Shown here: one piece after another, positions 18,487 to 25,717 of the stretch
Layout of the letters: every line of letters starts with the position of its first letter
Numbering within the stretch: the stretch's first letter is position 1
Assembly: GCA_044508625.1 (NCBI GenBank)
Contig: JBIQHJ010000008.1
Location: forward strand, 1 to 64,000
DNA length: 64,000 nucleotides
Source of the DNA: Castellaniella sp044508625
GTDB lineage: Bacteria; Pseudomonadota; Gammaproteobacteria; Burkholderiales; Burkholderiaceae_B
Direction of reading: 5' to 3'
Position numbers and translations under genes: made by a program
The notes under the pieces: model-generated
Told to the model about the DNA's origin: nothing
The model's database searches: none
The model's input: only the letters and a program-made list of their open reading frames with translations

Positions 18487-19503
18487 ATGAAATTGTTTTC
18501 TCGCATGAGCCTGGGCGCCGCCGTGTGCGCGGCCGCGGCCGCGTTCAGTGGCCCGGCGGCCGCACAGGAAGCCCAGGAAATCACGATCACCAAGCAGCCC
18601 AGCATCCTCTACCTGCCGGCGCTGGTGATGGAAAAGCAGGGCCTGATAGAAAAGGCTGCGGCCCAGAACGGCATCGCGGATCTCAAGATCAATTGGCGGT
18701 CCTTCAGCGGCGGCGGCGCCGCGACCGATGCCCTGCTCTCGGGCAACGTCCAGATCGTCAACAGCGGCCTGGGGAACCTGTTGCTGCTGTGGGACCGCAC
18801 CAAGGGCAAGGTCAAGGGCATCGCGACGAACTCGGCGCTGCCGGAGGACCTGGTGACGCGCGACCCCAAGATCCATTCATTGAAGGACTTTGGCCCACGG
18901 GACAAGATCGCGGTGCCGACCGTCCGGGTGTCCACCCAGGCGCTGCTGCTGCAGATGGCCGCGGAAAAGCTTTTCGGGCCGGATCAATGGTCCAAGCTGG
19001 ATGCCAATACGGTGCAGATGGGGCACCCGGACGCCGCCGCCATGCTGGCCAACCCCGAAGGGGAGGTCAGCTCGCACTTCGGCGCGCCGCCCTACTCGTA
19101 TCGTGAACTCAAGACCGTCCCCAACGCGCACATCGTGATCCGCTCGACGGACATCGTCGAAGGCGGGCTGTCGCAGTCCACCCTGTTCACCACGACCAAG
19201 TTCGCCGAGGCCAATCCCAAGATCATCCAGGCGGTGCTGAGCGCATCGCAGCAGGCCATCGACTACGTCAAGGCCCACACGAGGGAATCCGTCGAAATCT
19301 ACCGCGAGCTCAGCGGCGACAAGACCAGCGCCGACGAGCTGATGGAGCTCCTGTCCCAGCCGGGCATGATGGACTACACCACGCAGCCGCTGGGCTCCAT
19401 GAAGTTCGCCGAACACATGCACAAGGTCGGCATTCTCAAGACCATGCCCGCGCAGTGGACGGAATATTTCCTGCCCGAATCCGCGTCGCTGAACGGCAAC
19501 TGA
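18487..19503 (+). CDS. ABC transporter substrate-binding protein (NitT/TauT type)
   Basis: Periplasmic binding protein of 338 residues from the nitrate/sulfonate/taurine family. The signal peptide covers residues 1–26, with cleavage after PAAA. The mature part starts with the first strand ITITKQPSILYLPALVMEKQGL, typical of SsuA/TauA/ThiY proteins. The ligand could be an alkanesulfonate, taurine, nitrate or an aromatic acid; the sequence does not decide. The ATG at 18487 has GGAG at a good distance. The 218-bp upstream spacer is strikingly AT-rich with overlapping palindromes (CGATCATATATCG near 18337), a plausible operator. The ATPase gene follows 12 bp downstream. Confidence 0.9.
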   Translation: MKLFSRMSLGAAVCAAAAAFSGPAAAQEAQEITITKQPSILYLPALVMEKQGLIEKAAAQNGIADLKINWRSFSGGGAATDALLSGNVQIVNSGLGNLLLLWDRTKGKVKGIATNSALPEDLVTRDPKIHSLKDFGPRDKIAVPTVRVSTQALLLQMAAEKLFGPDQWSKLDANTVQMGHPDAAAMLANPEGEVSSHFGAPPYSYRELKTVPNAHIVIRSTDIVEGGLSQSTLFTTTKFAEANPKIIQAVLSASQQAIDYVKAHTRESVEIYRELSGDKTSADELMELLSQPGMMDYTTQPLGSMKFAEHMHKVGILKTMPAQWTEYFLPESASLNGN

Positions 19504-19515
19504 GGATCACGCGCC

Positions 19516-20283
19516 ATGCCACACCTGCTCGAGGTCGATTCCGTCACCCTGCGCTACAAGACGCCGGAAAGCATCGTCACCGCCACTTCCAAGGTCAGCT
19601 TCGAGGTCGACAGCGGCGATCGCTTCGTGCTGCTGGGCCCATCCGGCTGCGGCAAGTCGACGATCCTGAAGGCCGTCGGAGGCTACCTGCTGCCCGACGA
19701 AGGCGAAATCCGCATCAAGGGAAAACCGGTCAAGCGCCCCGGTGCCGACCGGATGATGGTCTTCCAGGAATTCGATCAGTTGCTGCCCTGGAAGACCGTG
19801 CTGGAAAACGTCATGTTCCCCTTGGTCGTGGCGCGCAGGATGCATCGGGACGAGGCGCGCGACAAGGCGATGGCGTTCGTCAAGAAGGTCCAACTGGAGA
19901 AATTCGCCCACAGCTACACGCACACCCTGTCGGGCGGCATGAAGCAGCGCGTGGCCATCGCCCGCGGCATGTGCATGGAACCGGACATCCTGCTGATGGA
20001 CGAGCCCTTCGCGGCCCTCGATGCGCTGACCCGCCAGCAGATGCAGGACGAACTGCTGCAGCTCTGGGAGGACACCCGTTTCACCGTCATGTTCGTCACG
20101 CATTCGATCGCCGAGGCCATCCGCATCGGCAACCGTATCCTGCTGCTGTCCCCGCACCCCGGCGAAGTCAAGGCCGAAGTCGGCAACGTCGAGGCCGTGT
20201 CCAGGGGGGACGGCTCGGCCGCCGCCCTGGAGCGCGAGATCCACGACATGCTGTTCGCCGAAACGATGGCGGAGCACTCATGA
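19516..20283 (+). CDS. ABC transporter ATP-binding protein (SsuB/TauB type)
   Basis: Importer ATPase of 255 residues. Walker A is GPSGCGKST (41–49). The Q loop reads VFQEFDQLLPWKTV, the signature LSGGMKQRVAIARG, Walker B ILLMDEPFAALD, and the switch histidine VTHSIAEA. The QLLPW segment is typical of the nitrate/sulfonate/taurine ATPases. It energises uptake through the adjacent permease. The stop codon overlaps the permease start as ATGA. Confidence 0.93.
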   Translation: MPHLLEVDSVTLRYKTPESIVTATSKVSFEVDSGDRFVLLGPSGCGKSTILKAVGGYLLPDEGEIRIKGKPVKRPGADRMMVFQEFDQLLPWKTVLENVMFPLVVARRMHRDEARDKAMAFVKKVQLEKFAHSYTHTLSGGMKQRVAIARGMCMEPDILLMDEPFAALDALTRQQMQDELLQLWEDTRFTVMFVTHSIAEAIRIGNRILLLSPHPGEVKAEVGNVEAVSRGDGSAAALEREIHDMLFAETMAEHS

Positions 20284-21146
20284 TGGGCCGGGCCACCATC
20301 ACCGTGAAACGGCGGGAACAGGCGGGCGAGCGCAACGCGGTCGTGCTCGAGCGCCAGTTGTCCGTCTGGCGCCGCCTCTGGAACCAGACCTTCCTGCGCA
20401 AGCTGGCGATCATCGTCCTGCTGGCCATCGCCTGGCAGACCTATGGCACCCTGGTCGACAACAGCCTCCTGTTCCCCTCCCTGTCGGATACCGTCGCCTC
20501 CTTCGTGGACAGCATCCAGAGCGGCGTGCTGCTGGACCGGGCATGGACCTCGCTGCGCATCCTGGTGATCGGCTACGTGACCGGCATCGCGATCGCGGCG
20601 GCATTGACGATCCTGGCGATCAGCACGCGCATCGGGACGGATTTCCTGGAAGTCATGACCGCGATGTTCAACCCCCTGCCCGCCATCGCCCTCTTGCCGC
20701 TCGCCCTGCTGTGGTTCGGCCTGGGCACGACCAGCATCGTCTTCGTCCTGCTGCACTCGGTCGTCTGGGTCGTCGCCCTGAACACCCAGGGCGGCTTTCT
20801 GTCCGTGTCCCAGACCTTGCGGATGGTGGGCCGCAACTACGAACTGACCGGCCTGCGCTACGTCGCCCTGATCCTGATCCCGGCGGCCTTCCCTTCCATC
20901 CTGACGGGCCTGAAAATCGCCTGGGCCTTCGCCTGGCGCACCCTGATCGCCGCGGAACTGGTGTTCGGCGTCGCCTCGGGGAAAGGCGGCCTGGGCTGGT
21001 ATATCTTCGAGAACCGCAACCTGCTGGACATCCCGGCGGTCTTCGCCGGCCTGCTGACCGTGATCGTGATCGGCCTGATCGTCGAGAACTTCGTCTTTCG
21101 CTCGATCGAAAAGCGGACGGTCCGGCGGTGGGGCATGCAGAGCTAG
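20280..21146 (+). CDS. ABC transporter permease (SsuC/TauC type)
   Basis: Inner-membrane permease of 288 residues with about six transmembrane helices and the BPD_transp_1 fold. The EAA-like loop (LRYVALILIPAAFPSILTGLKIAWAFAW, second half) contacts the ATPase. It completes a three-gene importer with the preceding binding protein and ATPase. The ATG at 20280 overlaps the ATPase TGA; a second ATG follows directly. The hydrophilic first 35 residues are cytoplasmic. No catabolic gene follows, so the context gives no clue to substrate. Confidence 0.92.
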   Translation: MMGRATITVKRREQAGERNAVVLERQLSVWRRLWNQTFLRKLAIIVLLAIAWQTYGTLVDNSLLFPSLSDTVASFVDSIQSGVLLDRAWTSLRILVIGYVTGIAIAAALTILAISTRIGTDFLEVMTAMFNPLPAIALLPLALLWFGLGTTSIVFVLLHSVVWVVALNTQGGFLSVSQTLRMVGRNYELTGLRYVALILIPAAFPSILTGLKIAWAFAWRTLIAAELVFGVASGKGGLGWYIFENRNLLDIPAVFAGLLTVIVIGLIVENFVFRSIEKRTVRRWGMQS

Positions 21147-21224
21147 CGTGAAAGTCGTCGTCTGCGAGAGATGGACGACAATATTTCGTCTCCTACCCTC
21201 GAAACTCTCTGGCGGGAGGCCATC

Positions 21225-21419
21225 ATGACCAAGATACGCACTCCGCGTGAACCGGCTGCAGCGCCTGAAAAAGCAGCGTCGGCGGGTCGTGTCTTCAAAT
21301 TCTCCCTCAAGGGAGTTCCGGTCGTGGATGCAGCCATGGAAGCCCGGCTTAAAGCTGCCGCCCAAAAACCACGCAAAGGCCGGCGCTATCCGGTAATGAT
21401 TGAAGCGCCAGACGCCTGA
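21225..21419 (+). CDS. Small basic protein of unknown function
   Basis: A 64-residue reading frame with a strong ribosome-binding site (GGGAGG, 7 bp before the ATG) and an intrinsic terminator 19 bp after the stop, the two marks of a real small gene. The product is basic and low-complexity at its N-terminus (MTKIRTPREPAAAPEKAASA), with a more ordered centre (RVFKFSLKGVPVVDAAM) and a Lys/Arg-rich end. I do not recognise the family. It lies at the edge of the low-GC island, beside an IS66 remnant, but is not an IS66 accessory protein that I can identify. Confidence 0.55.
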   Translation: MTKIRTPREPAAAPEKAASAGRVFKFSLKGVPVVDAAMEARLKAAAQKPRKGRRYPVMIEAPDA

Positions 21420-21437
21420 CTTGCTTCCCAGCATTGG

Positions 21438-21467
21438 AACCCGCCTGCAATGGCGGGTTTTGTGTTT
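21438..21467 (+). terminator. Rho-independent terminator
   Basis: Perfect 8-bp stem AACCCGCC / GGCGGGTT (21438–21445 and 21452–21459) with loop TGCAAT, then TTGTGTTT. It follows the small gene ending at 21419 and marks the right end of the plus-strand transcription that includes it. Confidence 0.85.
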
Positions 21468-21525
21468 CTAAGGTGAACGTCCGACGAACACACATTGACG
21501 GCCGCCGTCAGACGGCCGCAGCCTT

Positions 21526-21748
21526 TCAGGCCCGCCCGGGCTGCCAGCAATGCGGCAGCAGTTCTGCAATCCCACTGTTCGGATGCGTGGGCAAGCGCGA
21601 GCACGTCCTTCAGATAAGCATACGGATCATGGCCGTTCAATTTGGCCGACTGCAACAGACTCATGACCGCAGCCGCCCGTTCGTCAACACGCAAGGAGCC
21701 CGCGAACAACCAATTGTTGCGGCCCACGGCGATGGGCGCCGCCCCCAT
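21526..21748 (-). pseudogene. IS66-family transposase, 3' remnant with frameshift
   Basis: The minus strand encodes the C-terminal end of an IS66 TnpC transposase: VGRNNWLFAGSLR, ERAAAVMSLLQSAKLNGHDP and YAYLKDVL. Right after DVL a one-base loss shifts the frame. The expected ending (LPTHPNSGIAELLPHCWQPG) continues in another frame to a TGA at 21526–21528. The rest of the transposase and the IS ends are missing. This is direct evidence of past insertion-sequence activity at the edge of the low-GC segment. Confidence 0.85.
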
Positions 21749-21841
21749 GCACAGCGGCTGGCGTTCCAGTCGGTACGCACCTGTCCGTCGATATCTAGCT
21801 TCTCGGTCACTCGGACCGCCGTGCCATCAAACTTCAGGCTT

Positions 21842-22235
21842 CTACGCCACCGCAAGGTCTGATTGCCCCAATCTTCCGGGAAACCAATCTCGGCCAAGTC
21901 CATTTCTGGATAATCGGTAAACAACGCTTTCAACTGATCTGACCATGCCTGCGGCAGACCAGTTTGGCGCAATAGATAATTGATGACCGCCGCCACTGCA
22001 TAGAACGATTTTCAGCCGCATCAACATTGAAGCGCCGGCTGATTGCCTTGCGATCATCGAGATTCTTCAGCAACTCACGACCTGTCCAAACCGATAGCCG
22101 GCCGGAAAGGTCTCGGAGATTGCGCGCCCGCTCGCGCTTGGCGTCATCCATCACCAATCCTTGCCGCCCCAGTTTCTGGAGAAGCTGCTCTGGCGACGAT
22201 GCCGGCTTGTTGAATGGAATGCGATTTATTGCCAT
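21842..22235 (-). pseudogene. Abi-family (AbiD/AbiF-like) abortive infection gene, decayed
   Basis: Fragments of an Abi_2-type protein in order on the minus strand. The N-terminus is MAINRIPFNKPASSPEQLLQ through QGLVMDDAKRERA. A middle piece RELLKNLDDRKAISRRFNVD follows, and, after a frameshift near 21990, the C-terminus AAVINYLLRQTGLPQAW to FPEDWGNQTL, ending at the in-register TAG 21842–21844. Intact relatives have about 300 residues; here about 130 remain. The segment between FNVD and AAVINYLL, which should carry the RNxxxxH HEPN-like motif, is deleted, so no active toxin can be made. IS66 sequence abuts downstream. Confidence 0.75.
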
Positions 22236-22249
22236 GGCGTGATATGGAC

Positions 22250-22316
22250 GCAAAAAAACCGCCTTTTGCACGTCTGCGTGTAGCAGAACCCTACCCGAAG
22301 ATAGGACGTGTGGCGG
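22250..22316 (-). ncRNA. Structured RNA upstream of the Abi gene (AbiF-motif-like)
   Basis: On the minus strand, 22316 to 22250 folds by eye into a compact multi-branched RNA. The outer stem is CCGCC/GGCGG (22312–22316 with 22259–22263). An inner stem CACG/CGTG encloses two hairpins: CCTATC-TTCG-GGTAGG, a UUCG tetraloop (22290–22305), and CTGC-TACAC-GCAG. The outer stem is followed at once by seven T residues (22252–22258), so it can also end transcription. It lies 15 bp before the Abi start codon. The position and shape recall the AbiF RNA motif reported upstream of Abi genes; that assignment is from memory. Confidence 0.6.
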
Positions 22317-22490
22317 AACTGCCTTGCCATACACAAGCCGAAAGGCCGACAAAAGCTGTGATCAAGCCGTTCGCGACAATGCCTCCGATGAAGACACAGT
22401 CCTGAGCGCTGTCGCGCCCGGCGATGATGATGCGGCTGCCGTCCACGGCGAGGGCATGATTGCCCTCGACCGCCGCAATTGAACCATACG

Positions 22491-22517
22491 TAAAATAATT
22501 TAACGTTAAATATTTTA
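22491..22517. promoter_or_regulatory. AT-rich palindrome, candidate enhancer site
   Basis: TAAAATA-A-TTTAACGTTAAA-TATTTTA: two 13-base arms meeting at AACGTT with a single unpaired A in the left arm. It lies about 200 bp upstream of the sigma-54 -12 element, a distance at which enhancer-binding proteins act. A weaker related inverted copy follows at 22526–22538. Confidence 0.5.
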
Positions 22518-22688
22518 TTGCTGTCAAATAATTATACGCAGCGAAGTCTGAATCCCCGTCATGGCCTCCCGATGATACCGACAAACAGCCATGAGCATCC
22601 CCAGATAGCGAGGTCTCCACGTATCTGGACACGGGTTTACTCCCATCATTAGAGGAAAACCCTAGGAAATTCCCTCTGAGCAGATAAC

Positions 22689-22703
22689 TGGCACAAATAT
22701 TGC
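22689..22703 (+). promoter_or_regulatory. Sigma-54 (-24/-12) promoter
   Basis: TGGCAC-AAATA-TTGC has the invariant GG and GC dinucleotides exactly 10 bases apart and matches the RpoN consensus at all core positions. It faces the ABC importer operon starting at 22931. A sigma-54 activator gene lies at the end of the same cluster. Confidence 0.82.
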
Positions 22704-22930
22704 GTAATTGAGGTGTGGGGATCGATGTTCGGTGACATCGCCCCCATCGGGGGCGGCACTACGACTTCCCTGACCACCTCTACCCACGACAGCCTGGAGC
22801 CACACAGAAATATTCAATTGTCTAGCGGCTCGCTGATTGGTTTCTGGAGATCCTCGCCTGGATGGTAATACTCGACAGCATGCACACCGGACTTGCTGGC
22901 ATGTACATATACAAAAAGGAGACACAAAAA

Positions 22931-23866
22931 ATGAATCGGAAATACGGGTCTTACGTAGTCGGAGCGCTTCTCACATCCTTGGTTGCCACGGGGTACGCGT
23001 CGAACGGTGACCGACAGAACGCGTCCGTCAATGACAACAATGGCGTGAAAAATATCGAGCAAAGCCGTTTTATCCAAAGCATCAAGGAGCGCGGATACGT
23101 TCGGGTGGGCATATCCGAGGCTGCCCCCCAACAACACCTTGATGCCAAGACCGGCAACTGGGTCGGCGTTTTTCCGGAATTTCTGGCGTCCTGGGCAGAG
23201 TCGATCGGAGTAACCGTGAAGTACACCAACACCACCTTTGCTTCGATGGTGGTCGGCGTTCAATCCGGCATCTACGATCTTGCCCCGGATCTCACTGCCA
23301 CAGACGAGCGCCGGAAAGCGGTGAACTTCACCGAGCCTGTTCTTGAAGAATTCGGAATGTACTACGTCAAGAAGAATCCGGACCTCGACTCCAGCACGTA
23401 CTACCAGCAATTAAATCAGTCGGACAAGACCATCTGCAGTGTTGTTGGCAGTCCATACCAGTTGGTGATCGATGCCGGGAAGCTGGCCCTGAAGGCCCAA
23501 ATCCTGAAATTACCCGATTATCAATCGTGCAACGCAGCACTTCTTGCGGGCCGGGTAAATGCAGTCCTATACGCCTCCAGTACAGCCGTACCCTTTATTC
23601 AGGCAAACCCCGGTTATGCGCTTCTGGCTTCCCCAGAGCCGCTTGCCGTGAAGCCCGTCACTTTTGCCGTCAGCCAAAAATGGACTGATGAGGATCTTGC
23701 GCCGCTCAACGAGGCAATCCGCCAGTGGAAAAACAGCCCCGGTGGGATGGAAGCCGCGCACCAGCGCTGGGATGTCGTATCGCCGGAGCCGTACATGATC
23801 AAACCCGTTCCCTCCTGGGCGAGCAAGGTTCTCGGCGAAATGAAGCTTGCGATGCCCAAGGAGTAA
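22931..23866 (+). CDS. Polar-amino-acid-type ABC transporter substrate-binding protein
   Basis: Periplasmic binding protein (311 residues, SBP family 3). The signal peptide covers about residues 1–23 (hydrophobic VVGALLTSLVATGYAS). The mature start has an unusual Asn-rich stretch (NGDRQNASVNDNNG). The SBP_bac_3 core starts at RGYVRVGISEAAPQQHLDAK and includes the domain signature DLAPDLTATDERRKAVNFTEP. The ATG at 22931 has AAGGAG at a suitable distance. Family members bind amino acids, opines or small carboxylates. It is the first gene after the sigma-54 promoter. Codon use is less GC-rich than in the flanking core genes. Confidence 0.9.
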   Translation: MNRKYGSYVVGALLTSLVATGYASNGDRQNASVNDNNGVKNIEQSRFIQSIKERGYVRVGISEAAPQQHLDAKTGNWVGVFPEFLASWAESIGVTVKYTNTTFASMVVGVQSGIYDLAPDLTATDERRKAVNFTEPVLEEFGMYYVKKNPDLDSSTYYQQLNQSDKTICSVVGSPYQLVIDAGKLALKAQILKLPDYQSCNAALLAGRVNAVLYASSTAVPFIQANPGYALLASPEPLAVKPVTFAVSQKWTDEDLAPLNEAIRQWKNSPGGMEAAHQRWDVVSPEPYMIKPVPSWASKVLGEMKLAMPKE

Positions 23867-23935
23867 ATCTCAGCGACGCGGAAAAAAACCAGGCGCGACC
23901 GCGCGATATCACCCACCAGAGGCGGACTCACATTG

Positions 23936-24811
23936 ATGAACAGTACGCACCACAAACAAACTGATGCAGCCCTTGCCCCGACCGGGGACCGACATTCCGG
24001 CCGGGGTGGCACCAGCTTGATAGCCGAATTCAGTTTACGGCCAACAGCCGAAGCTCGGCGTGAGCGCATGGTGTCCCTATCGACATGGGCCGCGATCGCC
24101 GCACTCGTTCTGTACATGCTGATCGTTGGCCGCCACTCGAGTTCGTACACCTGGGACTTCGGTGTCATTTACACCGTATTGCCAGTCATCGGCTCGGCGA
24201 TCTGGATGACCGTCGGCCTCACGGTCATTTCCCTGGCTTTGTCGCTGATATCCGGTGTCATCGTCGCGCTCGCGCTGCTCTCGCCTTCCGGCCCCCTGAA
24301 GGGCGTGGCAAATGTTTTTGTCGAGGTCATGCGAAACACCCCTTTATTGGTTCAGCTCGTCTGGATTTTCTACGCCCTGCCGATTCTGCTGGGCATCCAG
24401 TTTTCCGGCTTCACTGCCAGCATCATTACTCTCACTGCGAATACTACGGCCTATATGGCCGATGCATTCCGCGCCGGTATTCAGTCGGTTCCGAAGGCAC
24501 AGATTGAAGCCGCGGGGGTGCTGGGCTTGAAACGATCGGCCATTTTGCGATACGTGATCCTGCCCCACACCATCAGGAACGTATTGCCCGTCCTTGTATT
24601 CCTCAGCGTGCTGCTGTTCAAGAATACTTCACTGGTCGCATGGATCGGCGTAAACGACATCATGGGCATCAGCAACTCGCTGGCACTCAGCACATTCCGG
24701 CCCCTCGAGATCCTGACCACTGCAGGCGTGATCTACTTCGTAATCGCCCTTCCGGCCACCATGCTGACGCGCTGGCTCGAAAGGCGAATGGCACAGAAAG
24801 GACAGCTATGA
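23936..24811 (+). CDS. Amino-acid ABC transporter permease (HisM/GlnP type)
   Basis: A 291-residue inner-membrane permease. Residues 1–45 are hydrophilic; about five to six transmembrane helices follow. The core has EVMRNTPLLVQLVWIFYALP, the usual HisMQ-type motif, and the EAA loop (AAGVLGLKRSAILRYVILPH). A single permease gene implies a homodimeric channel. ATG at 23936 is chosen; a TTG codon directly precedes it. The stop overlaps the ATPase start. Confidence 0.9.
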   Translation: MNSTHHKQTDAALAPTGDRHSGRGGTSLIAEFSLRPTAEARRERMVSLSTWAAIAALVLYMLIVGRHSSSYTWDFGVIYTVLPVIGSAIWMTVGLTVISLALSLISGVIVALALLSPSGPLKGVANVFVEVMRNTPLLVQLVWIFYALPILLGIQFSGFTASIITLTANTTAYMADAFRAGIQSVPKAQIEAAGVLGLKRSAILRYVILPHTIRNVLPVLVFLSVLLFKNTSLVAWIGVNDIMGISNSLALSTFRPLEILTTAGVIYFVIALPATMLTRWLERRMAQKGQL

Positions 24812-25611
24812 TTTCCGAAATACCCGCGGACCTGAATGGCAGCCACGTCGAGAGGGAACACCTGCTGTATGCCGAATCAATTTCAAAATGGTATGGCGAT
24901 AATCAGGTACTGAAGAACATCCGTCTTACCGTAGGCAAGTCCGAAGTGGTCGTGATCATCGGTCCCAGCGGTTCGGGGAAGAGCACCCTTTGCAGAACCC
25001 TCTGCGGAATCGAGCAGCCGGACGAAGGAACCATCTGGATAGAAGGACAGCCGTGGGTGCACCGCGAGAAGCGCGGAAAGCCGTTTATGGTTCACCCGAA
25101 CCACCGCGAAATCGGCCTGGGCTTTGGAATGGTCTTCCAGGACTACACGCTGTTTCCGCAGATGACGGCACTCGAGAATGTCACCCTCGGTCCTCGCAAA
25201 GTACTCGGGCTGAGCACCAATGACGCCCGCGAACGCGGCAGCGCGGAATTGCACCGTGTGGGCTTGCTCGATCGGGCCAGTGCCTATCCCCACGAACTAT
25301 CGGGAGGTCAGAAGCAGCGGGTGGCGATCGCTCGCGAACTGGCCATGGGCAGGAAGATCCTGTTCCTGGACGAGCCCACATCGGCGCTCGATCCTGAATT
25401 GGTGGGCGAAGTCCAGGATGTCATCGCGTCGCTCGCCAGCAGCGGCCTGACCATGGTGCTGGTCAGTCATCAAATGGGATTTGCCAGGCAGGCCGCGGAC
25501 CGGGTGGTGTTCATGGCCGATGGAGACATCGCCGAAATTGCCACGGCCGAGACGTTCTTTACGGCCCCCTCTACTGAAAGGGCGCAGCGATTCGTCGAAA
25601 AAATAACGTGA
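24808..25611 (+). CDS. Amino-acid ABC transporter ATP-binding protein (GlnQ/HisP type)
   Basis: Importer ATPase of 267 residues with Walker A GPSGSGKST, Q-loop VFQDYTLFPQMTALENV, signature LSGGQKQRVAIAREL, Walker B ILFLDEPTSALDPE and switch VSHQMGFARQ, all in the GlnQ/HisP/ArtP style. A short insert (VHREKRGKPFMVHPNHREIG) lies before the Q loop. The ATG at 24808 overlaps the permease stop (ATGA), preceded by AAGGA. A stem-loop spans its stop codon and precedes the CoA ligase gene. Confidence 0.93.
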   Translation: MISEIPADLNGSHVEREHLLYAESISKWYGDNQVLKNIRLTVGKSEVVVIIGPSGSGKSTLCRTLCGIEQPDEGTIWIEGQPWVHREKRGKPFMVHPNHREIGLGFGMVFQDYTLFPQMTALENVTLGPRKVLGLSTNDARERGSAELHRVGLLDRASAYPHELSGGQKQRVAIARELAMGRKILFLDEPTSALDPELVGEVQDVIASLASSGLTMVLVSHQMGFARQAADRVVFMADGDIAEIATAETFFTAPSTERAQRFVEKIT

Positions 25612-25637
25612 AATGCAGTCTTTATGGTCTGCATTTC
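25610..25637 (+). promoter_or_regulatory. Stem-loop between transporter and enzyme genes
   Basis: Perfect 9-bp inverted repeat GAAATGCAG / CTGCATTTC (25610–25618 and 25629–25637) with a 10-base loop, beginning in the ATPase stop codon. No T run follows, so it is more likely an mRNA-stability or partial-termination element that sets the ratio of transporter to enzymes than a full terminator. A protein operator is also possible. Confidence 0.55.
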
Positions 25638-25717
25638 AATAACAGCCTGACACGATGGATTTTATCCGGTGTGAATCATGCCTCGGATCAATTGCTTGGC
25701 TTGGCGGAGTTATTCAG

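Larger units (their letters stand above)
22317..22930. other. Non-coding, AT-rich region with decayed sequence and a regulatory block
   Basis: No intact gene is visible. On the minus strand around 22380–22480 a short frame reads NHALAVDGSRIIIAG, which resembles the first strands of amidohydrolase-superfamily enzymes; it is only a fragment. From about 22485 the sequence turns very AT-rich and carries a long palindrome (22491–22517) and a sigma-54 promoter (22689–22703), annotated separately. An inverted repeat AGAGG/CCTCT lies at about 22652–22680 between them. The transcript leader from the promoter to the ABC gene would be about 215 bases, with a possible hairpin CGCCCCCATCGGGGGCG near 22740–22755. 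Confidence 0.6.

Noticed and set aside
21225..21419. IS66 accessory (TnpA/TnpB) gene
   Set aside because: The sequence has none of the IS66 Orf1/Orf2 features I know, and it lies outside the remnant on the opposite strand.
21749..21841. Separate gene between the IS66 and Abi remnants
   Set aside because: The short frame reads through from the Abi end after loss of its stop codon and enters IS66 sequence out of frame. It has no start signal or family match.
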